This document shows, one piece after another, positions 10,571 through 20,971 of a DNA stretch of 43,784 nt (position 1 is the first letter of the stretch; each line of letters begins with the position of its first letter). Made by a program: the position numbers and the translations under genes. The notes beneath the pieces were generated by a model. It searched no databases and was not told where the DNA came from. It saw nothing but the letters and a program-made list of their open reading frames with translations. Location of the stretch: the NCBI GenBank assembly GCA_900169235.1, contig FWCC01000433.1:1-43784 (forward strand), read 5' to 3'. Source of the stretch: Zarea fungicola (lineage: Eukaryota > Ascomycota > Sordariomycetes > Hypocreales > Cordycipitaceae).

Positions 10571-12085
10571 ATGGTCTCACCAACACCAACACCACCGCCG
10601 CCCATTGAGGAAGATAACCACCTCACCAAAATCCCCCTCCATGTCCTCGGCCTCGTCCTCCGCGACCTGGGCAACCTCCCCTCCCTCCAGGCCGCCGTGC
10701 TCTCCCACTCGGCCCTGCACGCCGCCTTTATCGAGGACCCGTCCCGCATCACCCGCGACATCCTCGACGCCCAAATCGCCCCGGACACCGCCCGCCTCGC
10801 CTACGCCGCCCACACCGCCCGCACCCTGGACCGGGAATGCCCCGATACGCTCCGGACCTTTGTGGACGAGTGGCTCCGGCCGCGGGACGTGGTCGCCGAG
10901 GCCGGCACGGAAAAGGGACCCTTGGGCGTGTGGCCGTGGGGCCTCTCGCCGGGGGACGTCGTGGCCATGAGCCGCATGCACGACATTGTCGAGCACTTTA
11001 GCCGGGCCATGGTCGCGGCCATGCTGCCGCGCTGCGAGGGCGTGTTTGGGCGGCGTAGGCGGGAAGATGAGATGGGCTGCGGCTACGACAGGGCGACGGA
11101 GGGCGAGGTGAAGAGGCTGCAGCACCTGCTGTACGGGTACCAGATTTACTGCAACCTGCTGTTTCGGGAGCGGCACGACCTGGAGGCGCTGCCGGTGGCG
11201 GACGAGAGGCGCGCGTGGCAGGACAGGGTGACGGCGATGCTGGGGGAGGCGCTGTATGGCGATGAGGATGGGAGGGAGACGGCGCAGACGCAACTTGCCT
11301 GCATTCATGATTTTCTTGAGAATATCGTGCTCCAGGGTGAGTTTTCTTTCTTCGCCCTCTTATACCAAATGTTTTTTTTTTAATAAACAACATGGCTTGC
11401 TAACAAGGCACAAGCGTTCAAACCTCTGGTCTACCATGACCCAGTCTGGGCCGAGTTCAAGGTCGACTACCTCACCTCGGGTGCTTCCAACTCGTCTGCA
11501 CAAACCTATGTAAGTTTGCCTTTTTTGGTGTTGCTTTTAAATTCCAAAAAAAAAAAAAAAAAAGGCATCTCAGAACTAATTTTTATCCGCCACTAGCTCT
11601 CCCTTGGTCTGGATTACATTTACAACCTCGAGCAGGCCACCGCCGCCGTTGCGGACATCGCCGCCAACAGTTCCATAGTTCTCGAGTACACGTCGCCATA
11701 CCGCCGACTGCGCAAGCTCCTCCTCAAGCATCACCAGTATTGCCTCAACCGCGAAGAGGGCGACAGGCTGCCCCCAAACGCCTCGTACATGCTCGGCCGC
11801 CAGCTCACCGGGTTCATCGCCAGCACGCGCTCCACGCGCAATTACCTCGGCACGTCCTCGGCGGCGATGCGGCGGCGCGGCCTGGCGCTCTGGGACGAGC
11901 CCATCGGGCCCCCGACGCTGCAGGACGTCTCGATGACCGCGGCTGTGCTGCGGCGCTGGAACGCGGAAGAGACGGCGCGCGTCAAGGAGATGAAGGAGGT
12001 GCATGTGCCGGCGATGCATATTGCTTGGACGCGGGGCGAGGTACACATGCGCCTCGACAGAAGCCGTGCTGCGAGGCTAAAGTGA
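10571..12085 (+). CDS. F-box-like protein, tandem paralogue 2
   Basis: Exons 10571..11336, 11415..11509 and 11597..12085 give 449 codons plus stop. Intron phases (1, then 0) and the middle exon length (95 nt) are identical to the upstream paralogue. The first acceptor appears to be CACAAG, 12 nt after a GCTAAC branch site; the second is CCACTAG. Residues ~19-58 (HLTKIPLHVLGLVLRDLG onward) form the F-box-like region. Shared blocks are DILDAQI, VVAMSRMHDIVEHFSRAM, a TEGEVKRLQHLLYGYQIYC-type helix, and LSLGLDYIYNLEQA opening exon 3. The C-terminal half is Arg-rich and of unknown fold. A substrate-adaptor role for an SCF complex is inferred from the N-terminal domain only. The gene is convergent with the Ecm4-type transferase. 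Confidence 0.72.
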
Positions 12086-12608
12086 TGGAGTACGGTCGGG
12101 TTGACTTGGACGATTCATAACATCATGTCGGTCAGGGCTACGGATGCGTTTGTTTCCGATGTGGGACGAATGCAAAGAAAGGAATGAATGAAGAGGAATG
12201 AAAGAAAGAAAAACTCTATGCGATGTATAGACGAGATCTTCTCGCGGTGGTAGAGTACATGGCCATTGACGATGTCTATATATAGGATTGCTTTTTTTTT
12301 TTTGGGCAATTTGGAGTTTTGGCGCTATGTTCTCTTTGTTTCACACTGCATTTACAGGAAGTACTCAGGATTGTTACAAGACAACGACAACAGATGAAAT
12401 TACGTTGTACAGAACTCATTGGGCATCGGCGTTATTTGAAGAAAAGGCGTGTTATTAGACATCAAAAAGCAAAAATGGTATGCAATTTAAAATACATTCA
12501 TTTTGGTCGCAGAGTAACAAATCATTTTCATTTCATTTCAATGCCAAACTGTCAACATGTGGCCTGGTGTCCGTTCTCTCCCCATCAAGGGCATGCAGTG
12601 TGTGCAAA
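12086..12608. other. Convergent 3' intergenic region
   Basis: The stretch holds the 3' ends of F-box-like gene 2 and the glutathione transferase. A purine-rich run of GGAATGA/GAAAGAAA units spans 12170-12215, and a T-run lies at 12291-12303. I see no gene. Confidence 0.5.
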
Positions 12609-14081
12609 TCACAGTCGCGACGCCGCTGCCACGGCAGGGACTTCCTCTTCCAGCGGCAAAATGTTGGGCAGAGGACCGACCGGCGTGATGGAGGCCGGGT
12701 TGATCTGCGTGTGGCTGCGCGTGTAGTGCCACTTGATGTGCTCAAACTGCGTCGTCTCGGTGAACGCGGGCTGGTTCCAGTACAGGTTGCGCATCCATTT
12801 GTGGATGGCTGGGTAGCCCGACCGAATGTCGCGAATGTTGCACTTGAAGTGCTGGACGTAGACAGGGTCGAAGCGGATGAGGGTGACGTATCTAGAATGG
12901 TTGATTAGTGTGTTTTCTCATAAAAGGAAAAAAGTCATGGCAAGACTTACAGTCGTATGTCCACTTCGGTCAGCGTCTTGCCAAACCAATAGGGACCCTC
13001 CTTTTGCTCCCGGAGATGCTTCTCGGCGCGGTCGAGGGCCCCAAAAAGCGCAATGACGTTGGGCTCGTACGCCTGCGCCGTGGTGGCGAAACCAGACTTG
13101 TAGACGCCATTGTTAATGAGGTCGTACTGCCAGACATGTGCCTCGTCAATGTCCTTGCGGAGAGCCTCAGGGTACAGGTCGATGCCGCGGTGTTGCTCAT
13201 CAAGAAGGCCGTCAAACTGATAGAGTTAGTACAAGATGAATGAAATAAAAAGAAAGACTTGTGAATTTTGAAAAACTCACTGCGGAACCAAAAATGCGGA
13301 GAATCTCGCTGCTCTCATTATTAACAATGCGCTTCGTCTTCTTGTCGTACAGCACCGGCACGGTGAAGCGTCCGGTGTAGTCCTTTTCCGACTCAAAGTA
13401 TACCTGGCGCAGGTGCGTGAAGCTCTCGTGCCCCTCAAGAGGGTCGGGAATCACATTCTCGCCGGGCTCCTTCTCGTCGGCCGTGGCGAAGCGCCAGCCA
13501 CCCTCGCCGAGATGCCAGTGGACGGCGGAAAAGGTGATGAACTTGTCGAGGCCCTTGAGCTTGCGGGCGATGATGGTGCGGTGGGCCTATAAAAAGCTCA
13601 GTTACAAAAGTCTTTGCAGGGGGCATTGTGACGGGAGAAACATACCCAAGGACAGGCATAGCTGACAAAGAGATGGTAGCGATCTTTTTCGGGAGGGTAC
13701 TTGGCACCGGGTTCGCTGGAAATTTGGTCGCGGAATGAGCTGACTTGACGCTTAAACTCGCCGGACTTGTCGCCGTGGGCGACCCAATCGGTAATCTTTG
13801 CAGGAATCGACTACATTGTTTTCAATTTAGCATCATGTACAATTTTGCTTGAGTGAAAGCTGACATGGCCATACCATGTTGTTTGCTTGTGTAGAAAAGT
13901 GTCTAGATGGAGAAGAGAAACGTCGTTGTTGAGGGGTAGCTGAACGAGGCTGGAATGACCGCTCGCTGTGATGGAAACGAGCTGGGCTTGTGGCTGTAGC
14001 TGTAGCTGTAGCTGTCGATGAGACTCTAGCAAAGATGGTATGTTTTGTATTAACACGGAAACCGGTCCGCGAAATGTTCAT
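12609..14081 (-). CDS. ECM4: Ecm4/omega-type glutathione transferase, predicted mitochondrial
   Basis: Five exons, 14081..13875, 13810..13646, 13586..13281, 13216..12951 and 12891..12609, give 408 codons plus stop. From residue 70 the protein follows the glutathionyl-hydroquinone reductase/GTO family: KITDWV, GEFKRQVSSFR, the active-site YACPWAHR (Cys ~122), FTVPVLYDKK, NNESSEILRI, and the C-terminal DVIDLYP-like and TEVDIRLYVTLIRFDPVYVQ helical region. These enzymes use glutathione through a catalytic cysteine to reduce glutathionyl-quinones and related thioethers. Exon 1 adds 69 residues rich in Arg, Ser and Thr with almost no acidic residues, typical of a mitochondrial presequence. The ATG that ends exon 1 could serve as a second start for a cytosolic form. 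A TATA-like TATATATA lies about 85 bp upstream. Confidence 0.87.
13990..14013 (-). repeat. Hexanucleotide repeat in the transferase presequence
   Basis: About four GCTGTA units (plus-strand sense) encode alternating Ala-Thr in the predicted targeting peptide of the Ecm4-type transferase. Expansion or contraction by 6 bp would keep the frame. Confidence 0.8.
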
Positions 14082-15221
14082 TAGTTGCTTGAATTCGTTG
14101 CTTTGGTGTTTTGATAATATCGTATGAGATGTCCGATGGCAAGTACTCGGCAGCTTCGGCAGTGATATATATAGCTGCCCTAGTACTTCTGCATGCAGGG
14201 AATTATCATCCTGGGTTTCTTCCGAGGCCTAGCCCCGCCGCTATCACAGGAATAAAGCTTAAATCATGACGTCCCTAGCTGACCAGAGCCTGACCTAATC
14301 AAATCTGGAATCGCCCCTCGGGTTCGCTGTCCGCTCGCTGTCCGGTGTTTTAGTTTGCGCCAATTAGCATTTGGTCCACTAAACTAGTTGGATTGGAGGA
14401 CGCTGATTAATTTCTTGCTAACATCAGTAAGTGGGCATATGTTCCAGAGATGGCGTATTGCACACGAATCTGTTACTAATTTCTTGCAATCATGTCATTC
14501 AGCACAAATGCTTCCTGGTCATTCCAAATTCATTTGAAACAAATAACTGATTTTGGTTGCGCTGCGCCGGACGGAGACATGAGGGATGCGAATGTTGCCA
14601 TGGCACGGGCCTAGCTCCATCTCACTATCCGAGACCACGCCACAGAGCGCACTTTATTAGTAAAGATGTGGCAATGAGATGATTGGTAACCATATGTGCA
14701 GCAAGAGCAGGCGCCTAGAATAAAATCGACTCACTACTAAGGGACCTGCTGCCATCTCACGATCTACAGGCTGTGCCGACATTCACTCCATATATTCCAA
14801 ATAAGAAGCAAATTAAAACGGAGACACATAGCCAGGTTGCCAGGGATCTGCTACGACGCTAATTGTTCTCTTGTTAGTTGCCCGAACATGGGTAATATGT
14901 TTTACTTGGTGGAGGGTCCTTACATGGGTCCATAAGAAACCGCGGCAGGCCGGAAGCCCGGTCCCCCGTATAGCCTACATCGGAAGACCGTGGCTTCGAT
15001 TAACCTCACTTATACCACGGTGATTACGAATCCAAGGCAGTCACGTACACGAGAGAAAAACCCTGCGCTGCATAATAAAGAGACTTGGAGTACAGTGAGT
15101 ATTTGAATGGAATCGAACCTGGACGAGAGCGGCCGATGAAAGCCGCTGTTATCCCACAAGTTACAATCTTGTGCAGTTTTCCACAAACGATTCAAAATCC
15201 CCCTTCAGAAAAAAGAACCCC
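14082..15221. other. Intergenic region between transferase and chitinase
   Basis: These ~1.1 kb hold the promoter of the transferase and the 3' flank of the chitinase. TATATATA at 14166-14173 is about 85 bp upstream of the transferase ATG. Positions 14940-14992 contain several CGG/CCG triplets in both orientations, as bound by Zn2Cys6 regulators, but no defined spacing can be assigned. An inverted repeat AGCGGC/GCCGCT (15127-15146) forms a short hairpin. I see no protein gene. Confidence 0.45.
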
Positions 15222-16400
15222 TCAGCTCCTCAAAACAGTCAAGAGCTCATTATTCGACGAGTCCATATTCAGAGACCACACCATGGCACCAGCCATGCCC
15301 TTTGACGCGGCATAGGCAACCTTGACCTTTAGGCTCTGCGGGTCGTCATATGAGATGAAGGCCTTGGTATTCGGGTTAAACACCCACGGCGTCTGCGACA
15401 CGGGGTCAAACTGCCGGACCCACGGCGCCTTGGCCGTCGTCGGGCTGCTGAGCACGCCCTGGTCCCGCAGGTGCTTCCACTGCCACGTCCCCGAGTTGGC
15501 TGTCGCGCCCGCGCAGGCGTCGTACCATGGCGCGTCCTCGTTGTCGCCCAGCGGCACCACCTGCGACTGCGGCTGGTACTGGTTCGTCGGGTCCTTGCGC
15601 ATGTCCTCGAGCGCCGTCGTCGAGCGGCCGTAGAACCCGTACCCGGCGTTGAGCTTGCTGGCGGGCCACCCGGCCTTGGTCCACGCGTCAATCGCCGAGA
15701 CAAACGACACCTGCAAGCCCTTGCCCGGCGCAAAGTTGAACGGCGTGTTGGGTCCGGTCGCGTTGTTCCAGCCGCCGTTGATGTCAAACGCCATGATGCT
15801 GCCGTAGTCGACGAGCTTGGCGTACTGCGACACGTCGGCGAGCGGGCCGTTTGGTCCGTCAAACGGCTGCACGCGCAGCGCCATGGTCAGAAGCTTCTTG
15901 CCCGCCCCAAAGGTCGAGTCGAGCTTGGCGCGCAGGCTCTGCAGGAACTTGAGGTAGTTGGCGGAGTCGTTCTGCGGGTCAAAGGCGTTGCAGTTGTCCC
16001 CGAGCCGGCCTGGATACTCCCAGTCGAGGTCGACGCCGTCCAGGTTGTTGGTCTTGATGTAGTTGATGATGTTGGTCACCATGTTGTTGCTGGAGGATGT
16101 GCTCTTGAGGATAGTCGAAAAGTAGTTGGAGCCTGTCCAGCCGCCAATGGAAATGAGCGCCTTGACGCCCTTGCCATGCAGCGCCGTGACCTCTGCGGGC
16201 AAGAACCAATCGCCGTCAAACGAGAATGAACCGTCTGGCGCCGGAATGGCAAAGGCAAAGTTGATGTGGGTGTATAATCCGAGGTTCATGGCATCTGCGT
16301 ACTGTTTCTTCCAGGAGGGAAAGTAGCCCACGACATTGCGGCCCAAAACGCCGGTAGCGGCGAACGCAAGAGCAGCGCACACGCTGAGTTGAAAGCGCAT
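15222..16400 (-). CDS. Secreted GH18 chitinase
   Basis: A single exon encodes 392 residues. Residues 1-20 are a signal peptide (hydrophobic core, cut likely after VLG). The mature protein starts directly with the GH18 barrel: NVVGYFPSW (22-30), ALISIGGWTG (81-90) and the catalytic DGVDLDWEYP (121-130), with Glu128 as acid. GH18 enzymes hydrolyse chitin with substrate-assisted retention. No chitin-binding module or anchor is visible, so it should be a compact extracellular endo- or exochitinase for wall remodelling or for degrading fungal, insect or nematode chitin. The usual MxYD motif reads MAFD (203-206), with Phe replacing the active-site Tyr. Potential N-glycosylation sites are present. 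A long TATA-like tract lies 90-110 bp upstream of the start. Confidence 0.92.
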   Translation of the reverse strand: MRFQLSVCAALAFAATGVLGRNVVGYFPSWKKQYADAMNLGLYTHINFAFAIPAPDGSFSFDGDWFLPAEVTALHGKGVKALISIGGWTGSNYFSTILKSTSSSNNMVTNIINYIKTNNLDGVDLDWEYPGRLGDNCNAFDPQNDSANYLKFLQSLRAKLDSTFGAGKKLLTMALRVQPFDGPNGPLADVSQYAKLVDYGSIMAFDINGGWNNATGPNTPFNFAPGKGLQVSFVSAIDAWTKAGWPASKLNAGYGFYGRSTTALEDMRKDPTNQYQPQSQVVPLGDNEDAPWYDACAGATANSGTWQWKHLRDQGVLSSPTTAKAPWVRQFDPVSQTPWVFNPNTKAFISYDDPQSLKVKVAYAASKGMAGAMVWSLNMDSSNNELLTVLRS

Positions 16401-18190
16401 GATGCGAATATTGTGTGTAGAATATCTTTATATCTTTTAAACTTGGTTTTCAATGGTGGGATTGGAATTGCAAAGTGTAGGCCAGAGGTATATATATCTA
16501 TATATTTGTATAGGTATACATGCCCAAAGACTAAACACTTATAGATTGCGACCTTTGCTCTACGGAAATATTTACCAGCAGTCCCATTTGGAGACCTTGA
16601 CCATGTGGCAAACGACAGAAAGTAACGTTAACCAGACCAATCAAAACCAAGCTACCACTCAATAACTCTGGGTGATTACGAAAATGCGTAGGTATAGGTG
16701 TATCCGCCGTAAGCTACGAGGCTTTGTCGATATAGGAAGGGCGGGATTCGACAATTTGGGCTACAATACCTCCCACATAAAGCCTTTCTAGGTTACTCTG
16801 ATCCCCCACCTAATATCTTATTTTTCCGGCAGCGAAACATTACACTGCATGAAGGTGCGATGAGATTGCGGTGAAGGTGTGCATGCCATGGCATGGGCAT
16901 GCTACCGGTGCTACGTCATCCCCTCTCTTTCCTTTTCTTTTTGATTAACATGGATGCTGATAAGTCTGGAAAAATAGCATATACAATCTTCAAACTCGAA
17001 CAAAAGTTCTCTACCCGACCACTCAACTCCAGCTACCGTTGGGAGTCACACACTCGTCGAGTTCCCGTCGTCAGCTCTCGGGCTTACGGATACAGATGAT
17101 TGAATTTCTGTGGTGCACATTAAAGCCACTGATTATAATAGATAAATTAATTTCAAGTTTATTCTCACATAGTGGCAAATACTCCACTGTGTGGATGGCT
17201 GTACATGATACATCTGCACATCATTAGAGGGTGTATGATAGGCGTAGACCGGACTTTCCCGGGCCTAGCCTTGCCTACTGTAACTAATACTTTCACGTCA
17301 TTTATTATGCTGTAGATTAGACGGAAACTCTTTTTTGCTAGGCCAATCGATCCTCGTCCGTGTTATATGTGGAAGAACCTTGCATGGTAGAATGCGTTGG
17401 CTGGAGGATTTAGATCCTCCACCCTTCTACCCATGAATTCTAACATTCCCATTCTTACCTTCGCGATAATGGCCGTATTGAGTACAATTCAAAAAGTGCA
17501 TTTTTAGAGTTATTTCTCCGCTCAGCCGTATCGCTACGCACGTGGTGAGATGCTCCAGTCCCAAGGAGGAAGCCGTCAAAAGTAACGTATCGTCAGTTTC
17601 GATGGCAGCCCGAGAGCTTCACAGTGGCCGCTTCATATCTCAGGCAGCAGGAGTTATTGACCGTGTGATCCAACCCCGGAAAATGCCAATCTGTACAGGC
17701 TAAGCAGCAAGCGGCAGTTCGGCATGCCTGTTTATTAAATAATATTAAAAATATATTGAAGCTAACTTGTTACGTAGTGCATTGCAACACAACAAAGGAC
17801 AATAAGAGCAGCAATGCAGCTACCCCGCATTATTCTCCCACCTGTAAGGTGACGAATTCCGCAACCCTTATTTATTAGCACCTGTTGTGTTCCCAACTCG
17901 GTGTCCTGGCTAGCAGTCAGTCAGTGTCATGAAATGCTGGGTGGTTTCCGCAGCATAGGCAAGGAAAGAGATATGCTTATTCTACGATGCAGTATCATCA
18001 CAGAAAGCTGTGTAGCAAATAAAATATTCACAGTAGAGCTCAAGTCAAAAAGTTTAATCAAAGATTTGCATTATGCTACGTACACAACAAACTGAATAGT
18101 AGCAAACATACAGTAAAGCTTTGTAAAATTACAACTCATTGCCCATTACAACTTTTCCCAATCGAGAAAGTTCCATTTCAAGAAAAACAT
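16401..18190. other. Chitinase promoter and OPT 3' flank
   Basis: The TATA-like tract TATATATCTATATAT (16489-16510) is 90-110 bp upstream of the chitinase start. The remainder is AT-rich, especially 17725-17765. The short open frames, such as 17901-18095, resemble nothing known. I see no gene in these 1.8 kb. Confidence 0.5.
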
Positions 18191-20971
18191 TTAATACCAC
18201 TTGTCGGGACCAAAGTATCCCTTGGCCGGCAGATCGGTCAACAAGACCATGGGGGCATCACCACCGCCGCCATCCATGGTGTTGCCGTTGACGAGGTTAC
18301 CCCACCAGTTGACATCAACCTCCTTCCACTGGACAGCGAAGAAGATGATGATGGCCGAGAAGGCGACACCGCCCGTGAGCGCGGCCGAGAGGACGTAGTT
18401 GTACTTCTCCCACCAGGCCGTCTTGTAGCGGCGCAGGTACCACATGAAGGCAAACGACATGTACACGGTGCCCCACCAGTACGACAGGTTGGTCGGTGCC
18501 CAGGTGAGCATGCCGTTGAAGACGAGCGACGGGTGGACGTGCTTGAGCAGCGAGATGGGGTAGAAGACGAGCAGGTTGAGGGGCGTGTAGAGGGCCGAGG
18601 GGAGCACCCGGCGCGCGCCGTCGCGGACGCTGGGGCCGACGCGCTTGACCACCCACCAGGCGAGGCCGAGCAGGAAGCCGAGGAGGAAGCAGTACTTGAT
18701 GGCCGGGTACAGCTGCGAGAAGACGCGCTGCGGTCCCAGGGCGCCCCAGACGACCGAGGCGGAGAAGAAGACGACGGCGGAGCCGGCGCAGGTGAAGCGC
18801 TGCTTCTGGTCGGGCGTGCAGATGCCCTCGATGCTGTTGTCGACGAAGTTGATGACGGCGTAGCAGACGAGCGCCGTGATAAAGGCGCTGATCACCTGGC
18901 CTCTGTACATGGCGCGCGGGGGAATCTTGGCGTAGTAGCCCATCTTCTGGTCCGCAATGTAGCTGTCTGTCTGTCCGTTGATGTTGTAGCCAAAGGCCTT
19001 GACGAACATGAGGGCCTCGGGGTGGCCGGGGAGTGCGTAGCCGACAATCAGCTCCGTCACCACGTTGAGGCCTTCCGTGGAGCCTGAGATGGCGTACAGG
19101 TAGCTCATGGGGACCAGGAAGACCAGGTTGAGGCCGATGACGAAGAAAATGGTCCACACGGGGGTGTCGAGCTGAGGCCAGTGCGTGAGGACGACAATGG
19201 CGAAGATGAAAGAAATCAGGGCAATGGACAGGAACCACCAGTCAGGAACTTCAGGGTACTTGCGCAGAAGCTTGATCATCGGGTCGTCATATCCATCGTA
19301 GATGGAGTCGTCATAGTCCATCATCTCACGAATAATGCGGCCAGCCTCACCCAACCGGCCAGTGAAAACACACTTCAGCGCTCTGAAAAAGCCGCCAACG
19401 ACGCGCTTGGTCATTGCCCCAGCAGACACAACCATGGATTTGGAGGACCTCCAGAGGGGGCGCCAAGCGTCGAGGCAGATGAAGACCATGGTAAGGGGGT
19501 AAAAGGCAAAGAATGCACCGTACACCAAGAGGTTACCGGCACTGTAAAAGGCCGGGGAGTAAGCCTGGTAAGCTGTTTCGTTAACGACGGCAGTGCCTTC
19601 GTTGAGAATCTTGTGGATCTCATAGCGCTGGCCCGTGTTATTGAAAAGGCCCGACGAGTTGATGGGGAGATATGCCGTGGAGCTGATGTTGCTGAAGTAG
19701 ATGCCAATGATGATGAGACCGCCGAGCAGGGCACCGGCAAACTGCTGAATGGTGGCAAAGAAGGGACTCTGCAGCGGTTGAAGTACATAACTCATAATAT
19801 TGTAGTCAAAGGTAGAAATTGGGTTGAATCCCAAGCCTCCCTGCGATCCCGTAATCAGGTTGAGCTTCAAGTTGTTGGGTGCGATCCAGCACATCCAGGC
19901 AAAGGTGCTAAGGGCCGTGAAAAGGTAGTCGGGAATCCAAAAGTAGACAAACATGGCCGCGAAGACAATGAAGAAGAACTTGTAACGGGAAATGGTCCAG
20001 CCGTGGACCGACTCCTTGCGTTCTGGTACCAGCAACGCACGGTTGAGGGCGACGGTCGGCAAGACGGTCGGCCAGATAGCCTCGATAGGGTAGACGACGA
20101 AGCGGCGCATGAGGCCAGAGAAGCCAATACCCATCATCTGTGTGGACAGCAGCAGCAGAATTCCATAGCCCGCGGTGAGCCATGTGTCATTGTAAAAGAT
20201 TTGCTGGGTTTGGATGTTGTAAAAGACGTATGCCGTATTTAAACTGACATTGAAGATGATGGTCGCGAGCATCTGTTCCTTGTACGTCCAAGGGCCCGGG
20301 TTTAGGGACACACGGGAACCGCGGAAGTTGAAGCCCCAATCGGGCAGCACAAGAGCCATGGCGAGGCCGCAGGGGTACAGCAGAATCTGGATGACGGCCG
20401 ATGAGATGACGACGCTGGGGAAGCGGGAGACAAACAGGGCATTGGTGAACTGGCCGATAACAGCCCAGACGTAACCGAGGAAATGCGCGCGAATCGTCTC
20501 GCAAGGCATGTCAACGTCGTCCTCGGGCGTGGTGATGGCGCGAACTTCGGGGTATGGAGAGTAGAATTTGTTGAGGGCAGCCTCGGTTCGAATCTCAAGG
20601 GACCAGTCTTCCTCTTGACCTTTGTCAATTGGTCCCTCAAGGAGGAGCTTCATCTTCTCACGAGTCGTCTCGGGAAAGTTGTAATCGTACTCGTGATATT
20701 TGAGCATTTCGATGAGGATCTCCCGCGCATCTTCGACGCTAAGATCCTCCACCCGGTCCATGATGACTTCGATATCATCGCGAGGCGCAATGGCGTCGGC
20801 GATATCTCCGCCAAACCTGGAGGCAACATGGGTGAGTTCGGGACGGGGCTCAACCTTTTCGCCCGTATAGGTAGGCTCAGTCTTTTCACCCGCATAGGTA
20901 GGCTCCTCCTCCACGGGGCTGGCCACGGGGCTGGCAGCAATGTGCTCCTCGTAAGGAACTTGCTTAGCCAT
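18191..20971 (-). CDS. OPT-family oligopeptide transporter
   Basis: A single exon encodes 926 residues from the ATG at 20971, which sits in an ideal CACCATGGC context; the frame stays open 10 codons further, but only from a TTG. The cytoplasmic N-terminus (~150 residues) is acidic, with a duplicated (Y/P)TYxGEKxEP motif near residues 25-45. About 14-16 hydrophobic segments follow. Family signatures are the LNPGPWTYKEQ motif (~222), which carries the conserved NPG, and AKIPPRAMYRGQ (~680), which carries KIPPR. OPT proteins import tetra- and pentapeptides or glutathione-like peptides with protons across the plasma membrane. The exact substrate cannot be told from sequence. The gene is isolated, with about 4.2 kb of gene-poor DNA upstream; a TATA-like TTATAAG lies at 21158-21164. 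Confidence 0.92.
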   Translation of the reverse strand: MAKQVPYEEHIAASPVASPVEEEPTYAGEKTEPTYTGEKVEPRPELTHVASRFGGDIADAIAPRDDIEVIMDRVEDLSVEDAREILIEMLKYHEYDYNFPETTREKMKLLLEGPIDKGQEEDWSLEIRTEAALNKFYSPYPEVRAITTPEDDVDMPCETIRAHFLGYVWAVIGQFTNALFVSRFPSVVISSAVIQILLYPCGLAMALVLPDWGFNFRGSRVSLNPGPWTYKEQMLATIIFNVSLNTAYVFYNIQTQQIFYNDTWLTAGYGILLLLSTQMMGIGFSGLMRRFVVYPIEAIWPTVLPTVALNRALLVPERKESVHGWTISRYKFFFIVFAAMFVYFWIPDYLFTALSTFAWMCWIAPNNLKLNLITGSQGGLGFNPISTFDYNIMSYVLQPLQSPFFATIQQFAGALLGGLIIIGIYFSNISSTAYLPINSSGLFNNTGQRYEIHKILNEGTAVVNETAYQAYSPAFYSAGNLLVYGAFFAFYPLTMVFICLDAWRPLWRSSKSMVVSAGAMTKRVVGGFFRALKCVFTGRLGEAGRIIREMMDYDDSIYDGYDDPMIKLLRKYPEVPDWWFLSIALISFIFAIVVLTHWPQLDTPVWTIFFVIGLNLVFLVPMSYLYAISGSTEGLNVVTELIVGYALPGHPEALMFVKAFGYNINGQTDSYIADQKMGYYAKIPPRAMYRGQVISAFITALVCYAVINFVDNSIEGICTPDQKQRFTCAGSAVVFFSASVVWGALGPQRVFSQLYPAIKYCFLLGFLLGLAWWVVKRVGPSVRDGARRVLPSALYTPLNLLVFYPISLLKHVHPSLVFNGMLTWAPTNLSYWWGTVYMSFAFMWYLRRYKTAWWEKYNYVLSAALTGGVAFSAIIIFFAVQWKEVDVNWWGNLVNGNTMDGGGGDAPMVLLTDLPAKGYFGPDKWY

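Noticed and set aside
14940..14992. CGG/CCG triplets considered as Zn2Cys6 binding sites
   Set aside because: The number of triplets is modest for local GC content and no spacing matches a known regulator well enough to call.
15090..15175. tRNA-like sequence (GGTTCGATTCC on the minus strand, with a nearby hairpin)
   Set aside because: The T-stem does not pair after the box B-like sequence, the AGCGGC/GCCGCT hairpin has an 8-nt loop, and no acceptor stem or D arm fits.
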